Shown: positions 36,475 through 50,043 of the stretch, in pieces
Position numbering within the stretch: position 1 is the first letter of the stretch
Layout: each line of letters starts with the position of its first letter
Origin: Brachypodium distachyon
Taxonomy: Eukaryota; Streptophyta; Magnoliopsida; Poales; Poaceae
DNA length: 64,000 bases
Direction of reading: 5' to 3'
NCBI RefSeq assembly: GCF_000005505.3
Contig: NC_016131.3
Span: forward strand, 6,035,501 to 6,099,500
Position numbers and translations under genes: made by a program
The notes under the pieces: generated by a model
Databases searched by the model: none
What the model saw: the letters and a program-made list of their open reading frames with translations, nothing else
Told to the model about the DNA's origin: nothing

Positions 36475-39400
36475 ATGCGCCGCGGCTTGCGGCGTGGGCT
36501 GGGCATCTTCCTCGTCCCACTCCCTAGCCCACTCAGCCGGCCGCCGCCGCCGCCGATCCCTCTCGCGGCTCTCTTCCTCCTACCGCGCCGCCCCGATGCC
36601 TTCTCCCTTCGTTTCTTCTGCAGCTTCGGAGGGGGCCGCGCTGTCGAGCAGTTCTCCGACGACGAGTACGACAACGAGTACGAGGACCACCGGGTACTCC
36701 CGCCGCACTTACACAGCTATCTCTGTTGCTCACAGCAAAATTCTCCCATCATTTTCTATGTTTCATTCGCTGCCTCACGCCAAATGCTAACCGCAGCCGT
36801 CCTCGTCGGTTGCTAACATCGATGAGTGGAGGTGGAAGCTGACCATGCTGCAGCGCAACGCCGAGGAGCAGGAGATCATCTCCAGGGACCGGAGGGACCG
36901 CCGGGACTATGACCAGATAGCCAACCTCGTCAAGAGGATGGGACTCTATAGGTTCTGTACTGTAATTCTACGTACTTAAGGTTCTTAATATCCTATGCAA
37001 ACACGGAGACATTGAATCTTTCTGCTGTGGTGCTGTCTCTGTGGGACGACAGTGAGCTCTATGGGAAGGTTATTGTTGCGAGCAAGGTCCCGCTGCCGAA
37101 CTACAGGCCGGACCTGGACGACAAGCGTCCACAAAGAGAGGTGAGTCCATGCAATCCAGTGGCAAGATCAACATCTTTCTCTCATTGCAAATGCATGGCA
37201 TTTAGATGATGTACATGTGTTTGCTGTTCATGGAAACAAACAGGTGGTGATTCCACTAAGCTTGCAGAGGAGGGTTGAAGGACTTGTGCAGGAGCACCTT
37301 GACCGTGCGCTATTGCCATTTGATAAAGGTGGTAGCAAGATTGAAAGGGGTTCTGAGAAAGCTGATAATGTGAACCTAGATGAGAAACAGGATTCTCTGC
37401 TCGATCGGTCAGTCATGGAGAAGATCCTTCAGAGGAAGAGTATTCGGATGCGCAATTTTCAAAGAAGTTGGCAGGTATAACACACTCTGAAGAGTACTCA
37501 AATGCCACATAGCTTTGTTTATGTTAGAGGAAATAGATAAATGGATGATTCAGAAATACTATCTGCAGCATTTTCGTAAGTTTCGTTTATATAGCTTTTC
37601 ATGCTTGCTACAGATTCATTGTCATAGTGGATAAAGCTTTTACCTCTGCCTGTAATAATAGGAATCACCTGAAGGTGTTAAGATGGTAGAATTCCGGAAA
37701 TCACTTCCAGCATACAAGGAAAAGGAAAGGCTTCTTGCAGCCATTGCACGTAATCAGGTACACATTATCTGAGAAGAATTATTAACTTTGTCCATTAAGT
37801 GGAAACATGTGTCACAATTCCTTCCTATCTATCTGAATATTCTCGTGCAATGCCAGGTTATAGTTATTTCTGGAGAGACAGGGTGTGGCAAAACAACTCA
37901 GTTGCCTCAATTTGTATTAGAGTCAGAGATAGAATCTGGTCGAGGGGCTTTTTGTAATATAATCTGTACGCAGCCACGAAGAATATCTGCAATGGCTGTT
38001 TCAGAAAGAGTATCCACCGAAAGAGGAGAGAACCTCGGTGAATCGGTTAGATAGAACTTTCCTTTTTCTTTGTTTTGTCATTGTAGCCCATCTCTAATAT
38101 GCTTAAGGGAAAAAACCGTCTTTACTAGATTCTCTCCATTGTGATTTTTGGCATACAACACTAGCTTTTTTAATAGGTTGGCTACAAAGTTCGATTGGAG
38201 GGAATGAAAGGAAAGGACACACATTTACTTTTCTGCACCAGTGGTATTTTACTGAGACGGTTGCTGAGTGACCGAAACTTGAATGGAGTGTCCCATGTAT
38301 TTGTGGATGAAATACATGAAAGAGGCATGAATGAAGGTTAGTTCTCAAGATTACATTATCCTTCGCCCCTACTAATCTTTAATTCTCCATTGAACTCATG
38401 ACAGTAGCTAAGTTATTATCGCTTTGATTTGTCAGATTTTTTATTGATCGTTCTAAAGGACCTATTGTCACGGCGCCAAGATTTAAGATTGATATTGATG
38501 AGTGCTACTCTAAACGCGGAACTTTTTTCAAGTTATTTCGGAGGAGCGCCAACTATCCACATCCCTGTGAGTTGATATTTTGTCATACGTAAAATGTATC
38601 ACATCACATATACATAATGCTCTTCTACTAGCTTGTGTACCTCTGGTACATCTATACACGATCTCACATCCATTATATTCTTCCCTGAATGTTACCAGGG
38701 ATTCACACATCCAGTTAGGGCACATTTTCTGGAAGACATATTAGAGAGGACAGGCTATAAGATGACCCCAAGTAATCAACTTGATGATTACGGCCAAGAT
38801 AAAGTCTGGAAGACTCAGAGACAGCTATTGCCTAGAAAAAGGAAAAATCAAATCACTACACTTGTCGAGGTACTTTTCCTATATAGAGATCAATGGCTGC
38901 AATTCTTGCTCAACATTTATCAGATATTCTTTTGGTGCTACGCAGGATGCCCTTCAAAATTCAAATTTTGAGACTTATGGCTCGAGGACACGCGATTCTC
39001 TGGCAAATTGGAACCCTGATTGCATAGGGTTTAATCTCATTGAGGCTGTTCTGTGCCACATATGTCGTAAAGAGCGACCTGGTGCAGTTTTAGTTTTTAT
39101 GACCGGATGGGATGACATTAGTTCTTTGAAGGATCAACTAAAAGCACATCCATTGCTAGGTGATCCAAATAGAGTTTTACTGCTTTCATGCCATGGTTCC
39201 ATGGCTACTGCTGAGCAGGTAATTGATCCTACTATGTGCATTTCTTTTTGAGATGAGATTGCTTTGTGATGCCAATTGTGCCGTTGGATCTTACACAGAT
39301 CCACCTTGTTTATTAGTTGATTAATTTGCATATATCATTATATCCATAGCATCCTGTGTGCATCACATAATCCATTGCCATTCACATCTATAATTTTTTT

Positions 39401-42400
39401 TATGTTTTTTTGGCAGAGGCTAATATTTGAGAAGGCACCTCCTAATGTTCGGAAGGTAGTACTTGCCACTAACATGGCAGAAGCGAGTATTACAATCAAT
39501 GATATTGTTTTCGTCATGGATTGTGGAAAAGCAAAGGAAACCACATATGATGCTCTGAACAACACTCCTTGCTTACTCCCCTCGTGGATTTCAAAGGCTT
39601 CTGCCCGTCAGGTAAATGCTTACCTTCATTTTTTCGGTCCCATCCTTCGTCACCAGTAACTTGGCCCACGTTCAGCACCAGCTATGTTTTGTTTGACTCA
39701 GAGCTTATCTCACATTCTGTATTTTATTTGTAGATTAGTGGCAGAGTTCTGTAGTGTTGTGTAATTATCTATTTATTTATCTTTGACCATTGCGTGGCTG
39801 TTCATTTACTTTTTTCTATTGTTTACCTGTATGAGGCCATGAGGGTATGCTTCATATATGGGGTTTCTGGTAAATTGATGTAAGTTTAGCCCGTTGGTTT
39901 ATATCAAGTCCAAAAGCCTATTTTTTAGCCGACCTCCAGGATTCTCTTTTGCTCATTTAATAACCTATTATTCAACAGGCATGTCCATGTTCCTCTTTCT
40001 TTTATGAAGTTGTTTTAGTCATGACACCCTATTATTCTGCTTCTTTGGTCAATACTCGTCACTGGTCACAAGCAAGATTTTTCTCTTAACCATGAACAGA
40101 CTTCTTATTAGATTAGCAGCGAACCTATCTTGAGCATCATCTCTTGATTTCAATAACTCGTTACTTACAAACCAACATTCCATGTTATAGTTCTCATATT
40201 TTCCGCACCACACTATCTTCATGCAGAGGAGGGGGAGAGCTGGTCGTGTCCAACCTGGAGAATGCTACCATCTCTACCCTAGATGTGTGTATGATGCATT
40301 TGCAGAGTATCAGCTTCCGGAGCTTCTTAGAACTCCTTTGAATTCACTATGTTTGCAGATAAAAAGTTTGCAGGTTGGCAGCATTGGGGAGTTTCTGTCA
40401 GCTGCTTTGCAGCCTCCAGAACCACGAGCTGTACGTGTTTAAATCATACTTCAGCATTTGGATATTCCCTTTCTTTCTTTACCGTTGTGTCCACAGGATT
40501 TAGCTCTATCTTGAAACTCATGACATTTCTTGGGTTCTTACACAGCTTACAACTCTGTCAGTTATCGGTAGTTGAAATTTCGGTTCAATCCTTTCCATTT
40601 TGTGTCTCTGACCACTTGATAAATACGTAGGTCCAAAATGCAGTGGAATTCCTGAAGAAGATTGGAGCGTTAGATGAAAATGAGAATCTTACTGATCTAG
40701 GTATGTCTTATATTTTGATTTCTTGCAAACACTGGAGAAAATATTAGCACTGAAACATATAAGTATTTCCATAATTCAACTTTGTAGGAAGATACCTTTC
40801 CATGCTGCCAGTTGATCCGAAGTTGGGGAAGATGCTTATAATGGGTGCAGTTTTTCGTTGCATTGACCCTGTACTTACCGTGGTTGCTGGATTGAGTGCC
40901 CGGGATCCTTTCCTGTTGCCACAAGACAAGAAGGATGTATGCCTTCTATTTCCACTATCTAGCTATATCTTAATCACTAGTTTTAGTTGATCTAATACCG
41001 ACATATAAATGTTGTGGTTATTCTTTGTGCATTTACTATGCATTCATGTCCAAGCCTTTTGTTTTCATTCTGCTAATGAGGCTTAGTTTGAAGTTTTATC
41101 ATTAGTTGGCAGGAACTGCAAAATCAAGATTTTCAGCGAAAGATTATAGTGATCATATGGCCCTTGTTCGAGCTTATGAAGGATGGAAGGATGCTGAGAG
41201 AGAAGGATCTGGTTATGAATACTGTTGGAGAAATTTCCTTTCTGCTCAAACACTACAAGCCATTCATTCTCTTCGAAAGCAATTCAGCTATATCTTAAAG
41301 GATGCTGGTTTGATAGACTCTGATGGAAGTACAAACAACAGTTTGAGCCATAATCAATCATTGGTCCGTGGTATCATTTGTTCTGGGCTTTTTCCTGGGA
41401 TATCATCTGTTGTGGTAAACAGCAGCTGCCATTTTCTATATGTAGTTCAATTGTATTAAACAGAAGACTTGGAGGTTTACTTACTTTTAGTGTTCCTTTG
41501 CAGCATAGGGAAAACTCAATGTCCTTCAAGACCATGGATGATGGCCAAGTTCTTGTGTATGCTGTAAGTGCATGCAGTAATGTCCTGTAACGCGCATCTT
41601 TAATACCTCGTTTACAACATCTTTGAGATATTGTGATATCTGAGTACCCTCACGCTTTGTTCAGAATTCAGTGAATGCTAAGTACCAGACCATCCCTTAT
41701 CCATGGCTAGTCTTTGGTGAGAAGGTGAAGGTAAATGCTGTTTTCATCCGTGATTCAACCGGAGTATCAGATTCCATACTGATCCTATTTGGTGGCGCCG
41801 TTACAAAAGGGAGTGTGGTATGTTCAATATTCTGTCAAATTCATTGTTTTGTATTTTTGTATTTTTATTGTACTGATCTATGCGGTATAAATTGTGTATT
41901 ATAGGCTGGGCACTTGAAGATGCTCGATGGTTACATTGATCTATTTATGGATCCCAGCCTGTCCGAGTGCTACTTGCAACTTAAAGAAGAATTGGATAAG
42001 CTTGTTCAGCAGAAGGTAAGTTATGATTTCAAAGGTGTTATGTACTCCCTCCGATCCTAAATTCTTGTCATTGTTTTAGTTCAAATTTCGTTCCACATTA
42101 TATTTTTGTTTGAGTCAACAAATAATTAGTAAAAATCATTTGTGATCCTTTTAGACCCAAATTTGACTTCCCTTAACGTCCTGTGCTATTTTGGGTAGCT
42201 AGCAAGAAAAAAAAGGGTTGTACTGCTTATCACTCTGTTATCTCTGATTGTGAAGAGCGTGCTACTTTATAATATGCCCACCAATAAGAGATGAATTAGA
42301 AAGTCGTTGAGCATTTGTTTTGCTTACTTGTCTGCCACATGTCCAGCTGTATATTTATTGTGTGTGTAATTTGGCAATGTCTCAACTGCAGCTTGAAGAC

Positions 42401-42880
42401 CCGGCCTTTGACATTCACAAGGAAGGCAAGTACATTCTATTTGCTGCACAAGAGCTTGCTGCAGGTGACCTATGTGAAGGAAGATTTGTGTTTGGCCGAG
42501 AAACGAGCCGAGCAAGGCTTCAGGATAACGATGACGGCAAAAGCAACATCGTGAAGGATGGGATGAACCCAAAGAGCCTGCTGCAGACCTTACTGATGAG
42601 GGCAGGCCACACGCCTCCGAAGTACAAGACAAAGCACCTCAAGACCAACGAGTTCAGGGCCATAGTGGAGTTCAAAGGGATGCAGTTTGTCGGGAAACCG
42701 AAGAGGAACAAGCAGATCGCGGAGAGGGACGCCGCGATTGAAGCGCTGGGATGGTTGACGCAAACATCCGGTACGAAGCTCCAAGACGAGGGCGACGACT
42801 CCCCGCTTGACCTGACTGATAACATGCTGAAGCTGCTTAGTCGACCAAGGCGGCACATGAGAAATAATTCTAGGAAATGA
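36475..42880 (+). CDS. DExH-box ATP-dependent RNA helicase with C-terminal dsRNA-binding-like domain
   Basis: Nineteen exons: 36475-36693, 36797-36951, 37053-37140, 37244-37474, 37662-37757, 37857-38045, 38177-38336, 38436-38566, 38699-38869, 38946-39218, 39417-39611, 40227-40430, 40631-40700, 40788-40936, 41106-41414, 41504-41563, 41665-41817, 41905-42015, 42392-42880. They sum to 3453 bases, 1150 residues, with no frame break. Motif I is GETGCGKT (about residue 269), motif II DEIH (about 370), motif III SAT, motif VI RRGRAGR (about 637). The helicase-associated and OB-fold regions follow, then a dsRNA-binding-like domain (about 1046-1111, [15 protein letters not shown] to GWL). The layout fits plant DExH3/DExH5-type (DHX36-like) proteins. 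The Arg-, Ser- and Pro-rich first 50 residues look like an organelle-targeting peptide. Confidence 0.95.
42045..42130. mobile_element. Stowaway left-end remnant in helicase intron 18
   Basis: CTCCCTCCGATCCTAAATTC preceded by TA, with no matching right end before the next exon at 42392. Confidence 0.5.
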
Positions 42881-43792
42881 TTTTATTTTATTTTGCAATG
42901 ATAGCAGATAGTTTACTGGCGCCAATCATGTTGGCTGTATTGGATGATCGATCGCTTCATAATCATTCGCTTTTTGGCTGAAATTTAAATCTGTATCATT
43001 TTGTAATTTTTCTGTGTAGTGTATCATGTGTATACAACAGCACGATATGATGCTGAGATTGGTTCGGAGGAGGAAAGAAGGCACTGGGTTTTGTAGTTTT
43101 GTTCCACTCTCGTTAACAAAAAAGAAATACTTATAAGAGTTGTTTACTGAGCTTTTGTTTACGCCAGAGAATCGGCCAGAGGAAACAAAACCCATATTGC
43201 ACTTGCATTCTTTATATATTACTGCACTACTTCCTCCGTCCCAAATTAAGTGTCACGATTAATTGTTTTTTAAAATGAGCGAATTTACATGTGCGCTAAT
43301 ATAAACAAAATCTACCTGCCTATTTATTACGCTAACAACATCCTTTGTGCGTACAAATATTTTCAGTATTTGTAATCATTTATAAGGATTCTAATTCCTG
43401 AAACAAACAAAAATTCTAAAAATTGTTTTTTTAGGGGAAGAAGACTAAAAATTGTTTTTTAGAGGAACTAAAAATTGTTACTCCGTAAAAGAAAACTAAA
43501 ACTCGCTGGCCGTAGGGAACAAGGGTGGTGGGCCTATTCAATTTGGGGCTCAGCCCAGGCCCACTGTCTATAGTCGGCGACCCGCTCCATCAAAGCAGGA
43601 AGAGCCAGAGGCGTCCTCTTCTCAAAGTAAAAAAAAGCAGAAGGAGGCGGATGCCGAGGGGAAGAAGAAGACGAGCACGGATTGACTGCTCGCTCGGTTC
43701 GGCTCGGCTCATTCCGGAGGCGGAGAAGTAAGAAATCCTCCTCTAAGAAGCCACCGGCGGGATCGACCGGAACGCCACCAGCCCGGCCGGCG
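42881..43792. other. Intergenic gap between helicase and NAR1 gene
   Basis: Holds the helicase 3' UTR, a Stowaway left-end remnant starting at 43230 (CTTCCTCCGTCCCAAATTAA after TA) and the short promoter of the next gene on the same strand. No other gene. Confidence 0.6.
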
Positions 43793-46700
43793 ATGTCGTC
43801 CAGCAGGTTCTCGCCGGCGCTACAGGCGTCCGATCTCAACGACTTCATCGCCCCCTCGCAGGACTGCGTCATCTCCCTCAACAAGTCCTCCTCCGCCGCC
43901 CGCCGCCTCCCGGTACCGCCCGTCTCCACAGCGAGAACCCCTCTCTGTATGTTTTCCCAAATATTTATCATTTGTTTTCGTTCACCCTAGTAGCTGGTTC
44001 CGAGCCGGGAGCTTTCCCTAATTCCCTGCCCTACTCTCCGTTGCTGCCCCATGCCAACATGCCATCCACCTGCAGACAAAAGCTTGAGTTCGCGCTGCAT
44101 AGCATATTTTCCGATGGTGACGTTCGCCGTTAATCGTTCCAATAGTATTGCGCTCTCGCCAAGGCATGCTCCGTAGGCACGGACAGAGCGTCGTGTGTAG
44201 AGTAGAAAGGAAGAGGAAAGGTGGGAGGGATTGAGTTTTCCCCTCTGCTGTTTGGTTATCTTCGAAAGGGGCGAGGGAAGGGCGTAGTTTAGCTTAGGGC
44301 TTTTTTGGGTATACCGCAATCCCGGTCAATTGGATATAAAGGGAATTCAAATTTAAATCCCTTCCAGACAGAAGTGATTGAGTCGGATTAGAAAGTGTAT
44401 CCAGACAAGCTCATGTTCTTCTTTTCATCCCAAATATGGCATTTGCCGTTCCAATCACTAGTATCGAGTCTGTCTTTCATGGGAACTGGAATAGTTGGGT
44501 CTTAATTTTCTGCACCAGAGAGCCATTGTATTATACTACTTCATAGCAAGCTCGTTTGACCAAGTGGAAAGTTCAAGCGTTATTAGACGCAAACAGAAAG
44601 GAAGGCAAAGTGCACATCAATGCTCAAGAAAATCACCTTTTTCTCCCAGCTTGTTGCATTGCATAAAAAACACTGATAACACTGCTTCTCCGTTAGCAGC
44701 TAGGTGAGAAAACTATCTGTGTGATCTTTGGCATGGCAACAGGCAGCTAGTTGATGAATAACGGTCTTACCAGTTTTTACCTACTGTTTTACTTTTCATG
44801 AGCTTGATAAAAAACACTTTTGTCGCAACCAGAATGGTCTGCCTGTAAAGCTTAACTTGGTGTAACCATTTTGAAAGTGGTGACTATATAGCTGCATATT
44901 TGAACTAATAAACTGGCTTAACATCAGCACATCCATTATTCTTGTGCGTCTCATCGTGTATTCCCTTTCTGTATGCTTTCCCCTATATTCCTGAGACCTC
45001 CATTTTACAGATTAAACAAAAGGAAATTGTGGTGAGTAATAAACCTCCAGAAGATTCCGTCAAGATTTCACTAAAAGACTGCTTGGCTTGCAGGTTGTTA
45101 CCACTTCTCTAGTCTTCAACTCAACATAGAAATCAGCAACCTACCCAAAAACAATGCTGACTGTTTCATTTGATCTCATAGTGGTTGCATAACATCAGCA
45201 GAGACAGTAATGCTTGAGAAGCAAAGCTTGGATGACTTTGTTTCTCGCATCAACTCTGGCAAAGCCGTCATTGTATCTGTGTCTCCTCAGTCAAGGGCAT
45301 CACTCGCTGCATTCTTTGGTCTTTCACAGTCACAGGTAATTATATGTGCTTCACTTGTCCACTACATAGTCAAAATTATCACCCTATCAGGTGCTTTATA
45401 ATGTTACTCACAAATTACTTTCTTACCACTCTAGCTGAATGAAAAAGTGATGTACATCTGTAAATATGATAAAAAAGCATAATGCAATTTTCTTGTGTCT
45501 TCAGGTTTTCAGAAAACTGACTGCTCTGTTCAAGTCAATGGGCGTGAAGGCAGTGTATGACACAAGTAGCAGTCGAGATCTAGCATTAATTGAAGCATGC
45601 AATGAATTTATTTCACGCTATCAGCTAAAACAATCATCTAATGGCAAAGAAGTTGGGACCAGTCTTCCCTTGCTTTCATCTGCATGCCCAGGTAAATTTT
45701 TTGCAGGAAATATGCTACTTCTGCCACCATGTCATTTAATATAAATAGGGATAAGATTTCACTACACAACGCTGATACTCTCTTAGTAACTTTTTAGTTA
45801 GTTACATATCTTCTATAAATATACGTGAATCTTCTCCTTGCAGGTTGGATATGCTATGCTGAAAAGACTCTTGGTTCATATATCTTGCCCTACATCTCAT
45901 CTGTAAAGAGTCCCCAACAAGTGATTGGTGCAGCTATCAAGCATCATATGGTTGAAAAACTCGGTCTCAAGTGAGTAATTTCCCTTGCTCTAGATGTTCA
46001 AATCTTTTTTCAGAATTGAGAAAATCAGTACCACCTCTAGCTTGCAATATGTTTGCTTTCTTACTTCCCAAAGCTCTCCTGATGCAAATTCCTAGACTTT
46101 TTTAGCACATATTGCAGAAACTGTAGAAGTATAAGGTCATGCAAGTATGTTTCTGAAAAAACTGAATATGTAGTAATATCAATGTGTCCAATCCAAACAT
46201 CTACAGAGACACTTTTGGGTCTCATATTTTCTTTGTGACCGTCGGGTGGAGAGATAATTGGTCAGGTAAAAAAAGTCCAGGTCCATTGCCCAAGCAGCAT
46301 AATACTGTGATCCATTTGCTGAACAGGATCATTGTTTCAAATAACATCAATATAATTATAATCTGTCATTTTCTTACTATTTTCAGTTGTAATTATGATT
46401 GAATATATTGTGTAGGCCATATGATGTTTATCATGTTACTGTGATGCCCTGTTATGATAAAAAACTTGAAGCTGTCCGGGACGATTTTGTTTTCTCTGTG
46501 GAAGAAAAAGAAATTACAGAGGTGGACTCAGTATTGACAACCGGTGAAGTGTTGGACTTGATACAGGTTACTACTTATTTACCTTTTGTTTATTGGATGT
46601 TTTGAAAAACTACGACACTTACATCATTTTCATGATTGTGCAGTCCAAATCTTTTGATTTCAAGACAATGGAGGAGTCTCCTTTGGACAGATTGTAAGTT

Positions 46701-48546
46701 CCTTGTATACTTGACGGTCCGTTCCTCTGTGGGTGAAATTTATAAAAGAGATTAATTCAACTCTGTTTAGAAATTTAGCAAAGTTTGAGTTTAGTCACTT
46801 TTTTGAGAAAAATAGTAATAGGGTATGGGTAATTATTTTTTTGTTGTGTATGTTGCGTGGTGTAACATTTATGCTCTATCTGTTCTGGGATTTCACATGT
46901 ACTTATCTTCACTGCAACCCAGATTAACAAATGTTGATGAGGATGGCCATCTTTACGGGGTTTCTGGTGGCTCGGGTGGTTATGCGGAAACAATATTTCG
47001 TTATGCAGCACGCGCACTCTTCAACAGAGAGATAGAAGGTCCGCTAGATTTCAAAATCTTGCGAAATTCAGATTTCCGTGAAGTTACATTGGAGGTAAAC
47101 CACTTTCTCTTCTACAGTCGAATGACTTTTGGATCATTGTTTATTATTCATAAACAACTTCTGCTTATGCTAACAGGTGGATGGCAAACCTGTTCTGAAG
47201 TTTGCACTTTGTTACGGATTCAGAAACCTGCAGAACATTGTTAGGAAGATTAAGATGGGAAAATGTGAATACCAGTTTATTGAAGTCATGGCTTGCCCTT
47301 CAGGTACTTCCTACAACAATGACAATGTGTGGCATGGTTTCTATAATTAAAACGGTTCTCGGCTGTAGAATATACATATCATCTACTATGCACTGATTAT
47401 CATCCTGCAGGTTGTCTGAATGGGGGAGGTCAAATAAAACCTGTTAAAGGCCAATCTGCCAAAGATCTCATCCAACAACTAGAGGGCGTTTATATACAAG
47501 ATGTAAGTTGATGATCCTTCGTTTTAACCTTCCTTAAATTCTTGTACCTCTCAGATTTAATTATATACGCCTAATCACCGATTCAAATTTTGCATCCATC
47601 TTATTTTATGTCACCAATTCAAATTTTATCACATGTTTTGGTTGTGTTCTCTAAACACTGTAGCTTAGAATAGTACTACCTCCTTTTCATAATTCTTGTC
47701 TCAGATTTGTCCAAAAATGGATGTATCTGTTCCTAAAAAGCGTCTAGATACATGTAATATTTCGACAAGAATTATGGAACGGAGGGAGTACTTATGTTCT
47801 GTTCCCGTGTCAAATTAGGCCCACAGCATGCTACTGATACAGTACTTTAGCTACTCCCTCCGATCCTAAATTGTTGTCGAAATATTGCATGTATCTACAC
47901 ACTTTTTAAGAATAGATACATCCATATTTGGACAAATTTGAGTCAAGAATTTGGGATCAGAGGGAGTATTTGGCAAAAAGAGGAAACTTCGTTAATTGTT
48001 AGTTCTGCTATGCCATCTCATTTTAGTTACATGTCATTTGATTGTGGTCTCTCGTATCAGTCTGCTTGTTTGATAACCTGACTTTCTCCTTAATCATGTG
48101 AAGAAAGCAACTCCAAGTTTCAGCCTGCTGTTTTGAACATGATGGTTTCATATATAAATGGAACCGGGGGGCTGACCCTTGTTCATCGGAAAAAAGAACA
48201 GCAACCCAATTGATCCCTACTATTGGAAACCTATGGTCTAGCAAATTTGCCAGATATCATACATGTTCGCATACAAAATGAATGTTGATATGTCTGCAAT
48301 ACTTATAGAATCTAGCTGCTGACGCACTAGATTGTTCTTTTTTTGCTTTATGTCAGTTATGTGCTACAACTAAATTTAAACCTTATGTACCAGGTATCAA
48401 TATCAAACCCCTTCGATAACCCAATCGCGACAAGGTTATACGATGATTGGCTCGTGCAACCTGGTTCTGAGAATGCAAAGAAATATTTGCACACGAAGTA
48501 TCACCCTGTGGTGAAAAGTGTGGCCTCACAATTGCAAAACTGGTGA
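43793..48546 (+). CDS. NAR1: Cytosolic Fe-S cluster assembly factor NAR1/NARF-like (iron-only hydrogenase-like)
   Basis: Eleven exons: 43793-43912, 45011-45093, 45182-45335, 45505-45691, 45844-45970, 46416-46566, 46644-46693, 46923-47094, 47177-47303, 47411-47502, 48394-48546. They total 1416 bases, 471 residues, the usual NAR1 length. An N-terminal cluster site is formed by the Cys in SQDCVIS and the CLACSGC motif. C-terminal cluster ligands appear in [14 protein letters not shown] and [17 protein letters not shown]1 acts late in the CIA pathway, linking the cytosolic scaffold to the targeting complex that loads nuclear and cytosolic Fe-S proteins. It lies 0.9 kb downstream of the helicase on the same strand. 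Intron 10 holds two Stowaway MITEs. In Arabidopsis the gene is also called GOLLUM. Confidence 0.95.
47676..47788. mobile_element. Stowaway MITE in NAR1 intron 10, first of two
   Basis: Ends CTACCTCCTTTTCATAATTC and the inverse GAATTATGGAACGGAGGGAG, flanked by TA at 47674-47675 and 47789-47790. The body shares AAAAAGCGTCTAGATACATG with the 829 and 3389 copies. Confidence 0.9.
47854..47966. mobile_element. Stowaway MITE in NAR1 intron 10, second of two
   Basis: Ends CTCCCTCCGATCCTAAATTG and the inverse AATTTGGGATCAGAGGGAG, with TA at 47852-47853 and 47967-47968. It lies 65 bases from the previous element but belongs to a different sequence variant. Confidence 0.9.
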
Positions 48547-49262
48547 GACCAGGTTGTTGCGTCGACGATACCTACGGTCTTCCAAGAGCTAACCACACTG
48601 CCCGTGCTGAACAATTGTTGGCAACACAGAATATACATTATCAAAGGTTTTGCTTGAGTCTTGAGAGCAAATGAGTTTTGTTAGACTGTAGGTTTTCATC
48701 TGCCTTCTTGGTAATGTTGTATACTACAACCTCAAAGGAGAGAAGAAAAATAGCAGTTGAATTGTAACCTGTAAAGATGAACAAATAGTTGTTTGTTGAT
48801 GCTCAGGTGATAATTTATTTCCACGCCAGTTTCTTGCGACGATCTTTTTCTTGTTGGCTATTGTTCTAATTCTGTGTGCTCCACTTATCATAGGCTTCAG
48901 TGTTCTGTTTGTAACACTCAATTTTCATTACGTTCCAGTTAATTATAAACCATCCATTTCTGAAGAACAGCGAGCTCTGCATCACCTAAAACATCTTACT
49001 TGGATACTGTTGGGCATGTGCCGTTGACATTTATTTGTCTGTGAAACACCAAATTGGACTTTGCAAAGTGGATTAAAGAAGGATTATTGATCATAAAAAT
49101 GTGGGGAAGACGAATTGCTCATCCTGTTGCTGCTATGTACGTGCAAAGAGAATTTCGAATTTCTCGGCGACTGTTTCTTACAATAAGGCTCACAAGAACA
49201 CAATTTCTTTTTCGAAAGGTAAAAAAATAAAATGGAAAAACGTTCATCGCTACAGGTGAATG
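48547..49262. other. Convergent 3' region
   Basis: 3' UTRs of the plus-strand NAR1 gene and of the minus-strand gene ending at 49263 face each other here. No gene seen. Confidence 0.6.
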
Positions 49263-50043
49263 CTACGAGGATTCAGGAGAGGCAGAGGTAGCGAGCTGGA
49301 TCATGTCGGGGATCTTCTCGAGCAAGTAGGTGAACAGTCCGCCGAACAAGAATATGAACACGAACGCGAGCACGATCTTGGCGAGGTACACGGAGGCGCC
49401 CTTCTTCCTCAGCGCCTCCCGATCGCGAGCCCCCTTCGCCTCGCCGCCTTGCTTCTTCTGCAAAGCCATCCCCCGACCCACACAAGAATCCATTATGCTG
49501 CTTTGCCCTCGAAAGAGGAACGAAAGAATCTGAACTGAAGGGGAACAACCATACCGCGTCGTGGTGTGTTCCCGGCGCGTCCTGCTCGGTGACGGTCTGG
49601 AGCCTCCAGCCGCGGCCGTAGTCGGCGAGGGGCGCGGTGGGGCCGAAGCAGACGGGCTCCTCGCCGTCCTTGGCGGCCTCGACGTGCAGCGCCGCGGGGG
49701 AGCCCGGGGGCAGCTTGCGGTTGACGGCGTGCAGCGCGTAGCGGGCGGTCGTTCCGGCCGCGAACCGCCGGACCTCGCCGGAGCTCCGGCACGTCACCTC
49801 CAGGAACTGCCAGCAAAGCAAGAACGCGCTGCTGTGTCGATCGCTTTGCTCGGAAGAGAGGAGAAGAACTCTACGGTAGAGAAGGTAGCGGGGTGGGGAG
49901 GAGACAGATTGGATTTTACTTACCGGCGGGGGAGAAGAGTTGTTGGAGGCTCCGTCCTTGCCCGCCTGCACCGTCTCGTCAGCTCGCCGCTCCATCGCCG
50001 CCTCGTCCGGTGGTGGCTGCTTGGTTACCTCCGGATTTGCCAT
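49263..50043 (-). CDS. Small protein with C-terminal membrane anchor, family not recognised
   Basis: Three exons, 49924-50043, 49555-49806 and 49263-49457, join in frame into 188 residues. The N-terminal 40 residues are polar and Pro/Ser-rich. A compact domain follows (FLEVTCRSSGEVRRF to WRLQTVTEQ) with the feel of a beta-sandwich, faintly like an MSP/VAP domain but without its clear motif. The C-terminal exon starts with a lysine-rich basic stretch, then one strong hydrophobic span (IVLAFVFIFLFGGLFTYLL) near the end. That layout suggests a tail-anchored or single-pass membrane protein facing the cytosol. No catalytic motif is seen. The reading frame, GC bias and splice sites are convincing; the function is unknown. 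Confidence 0.8.
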
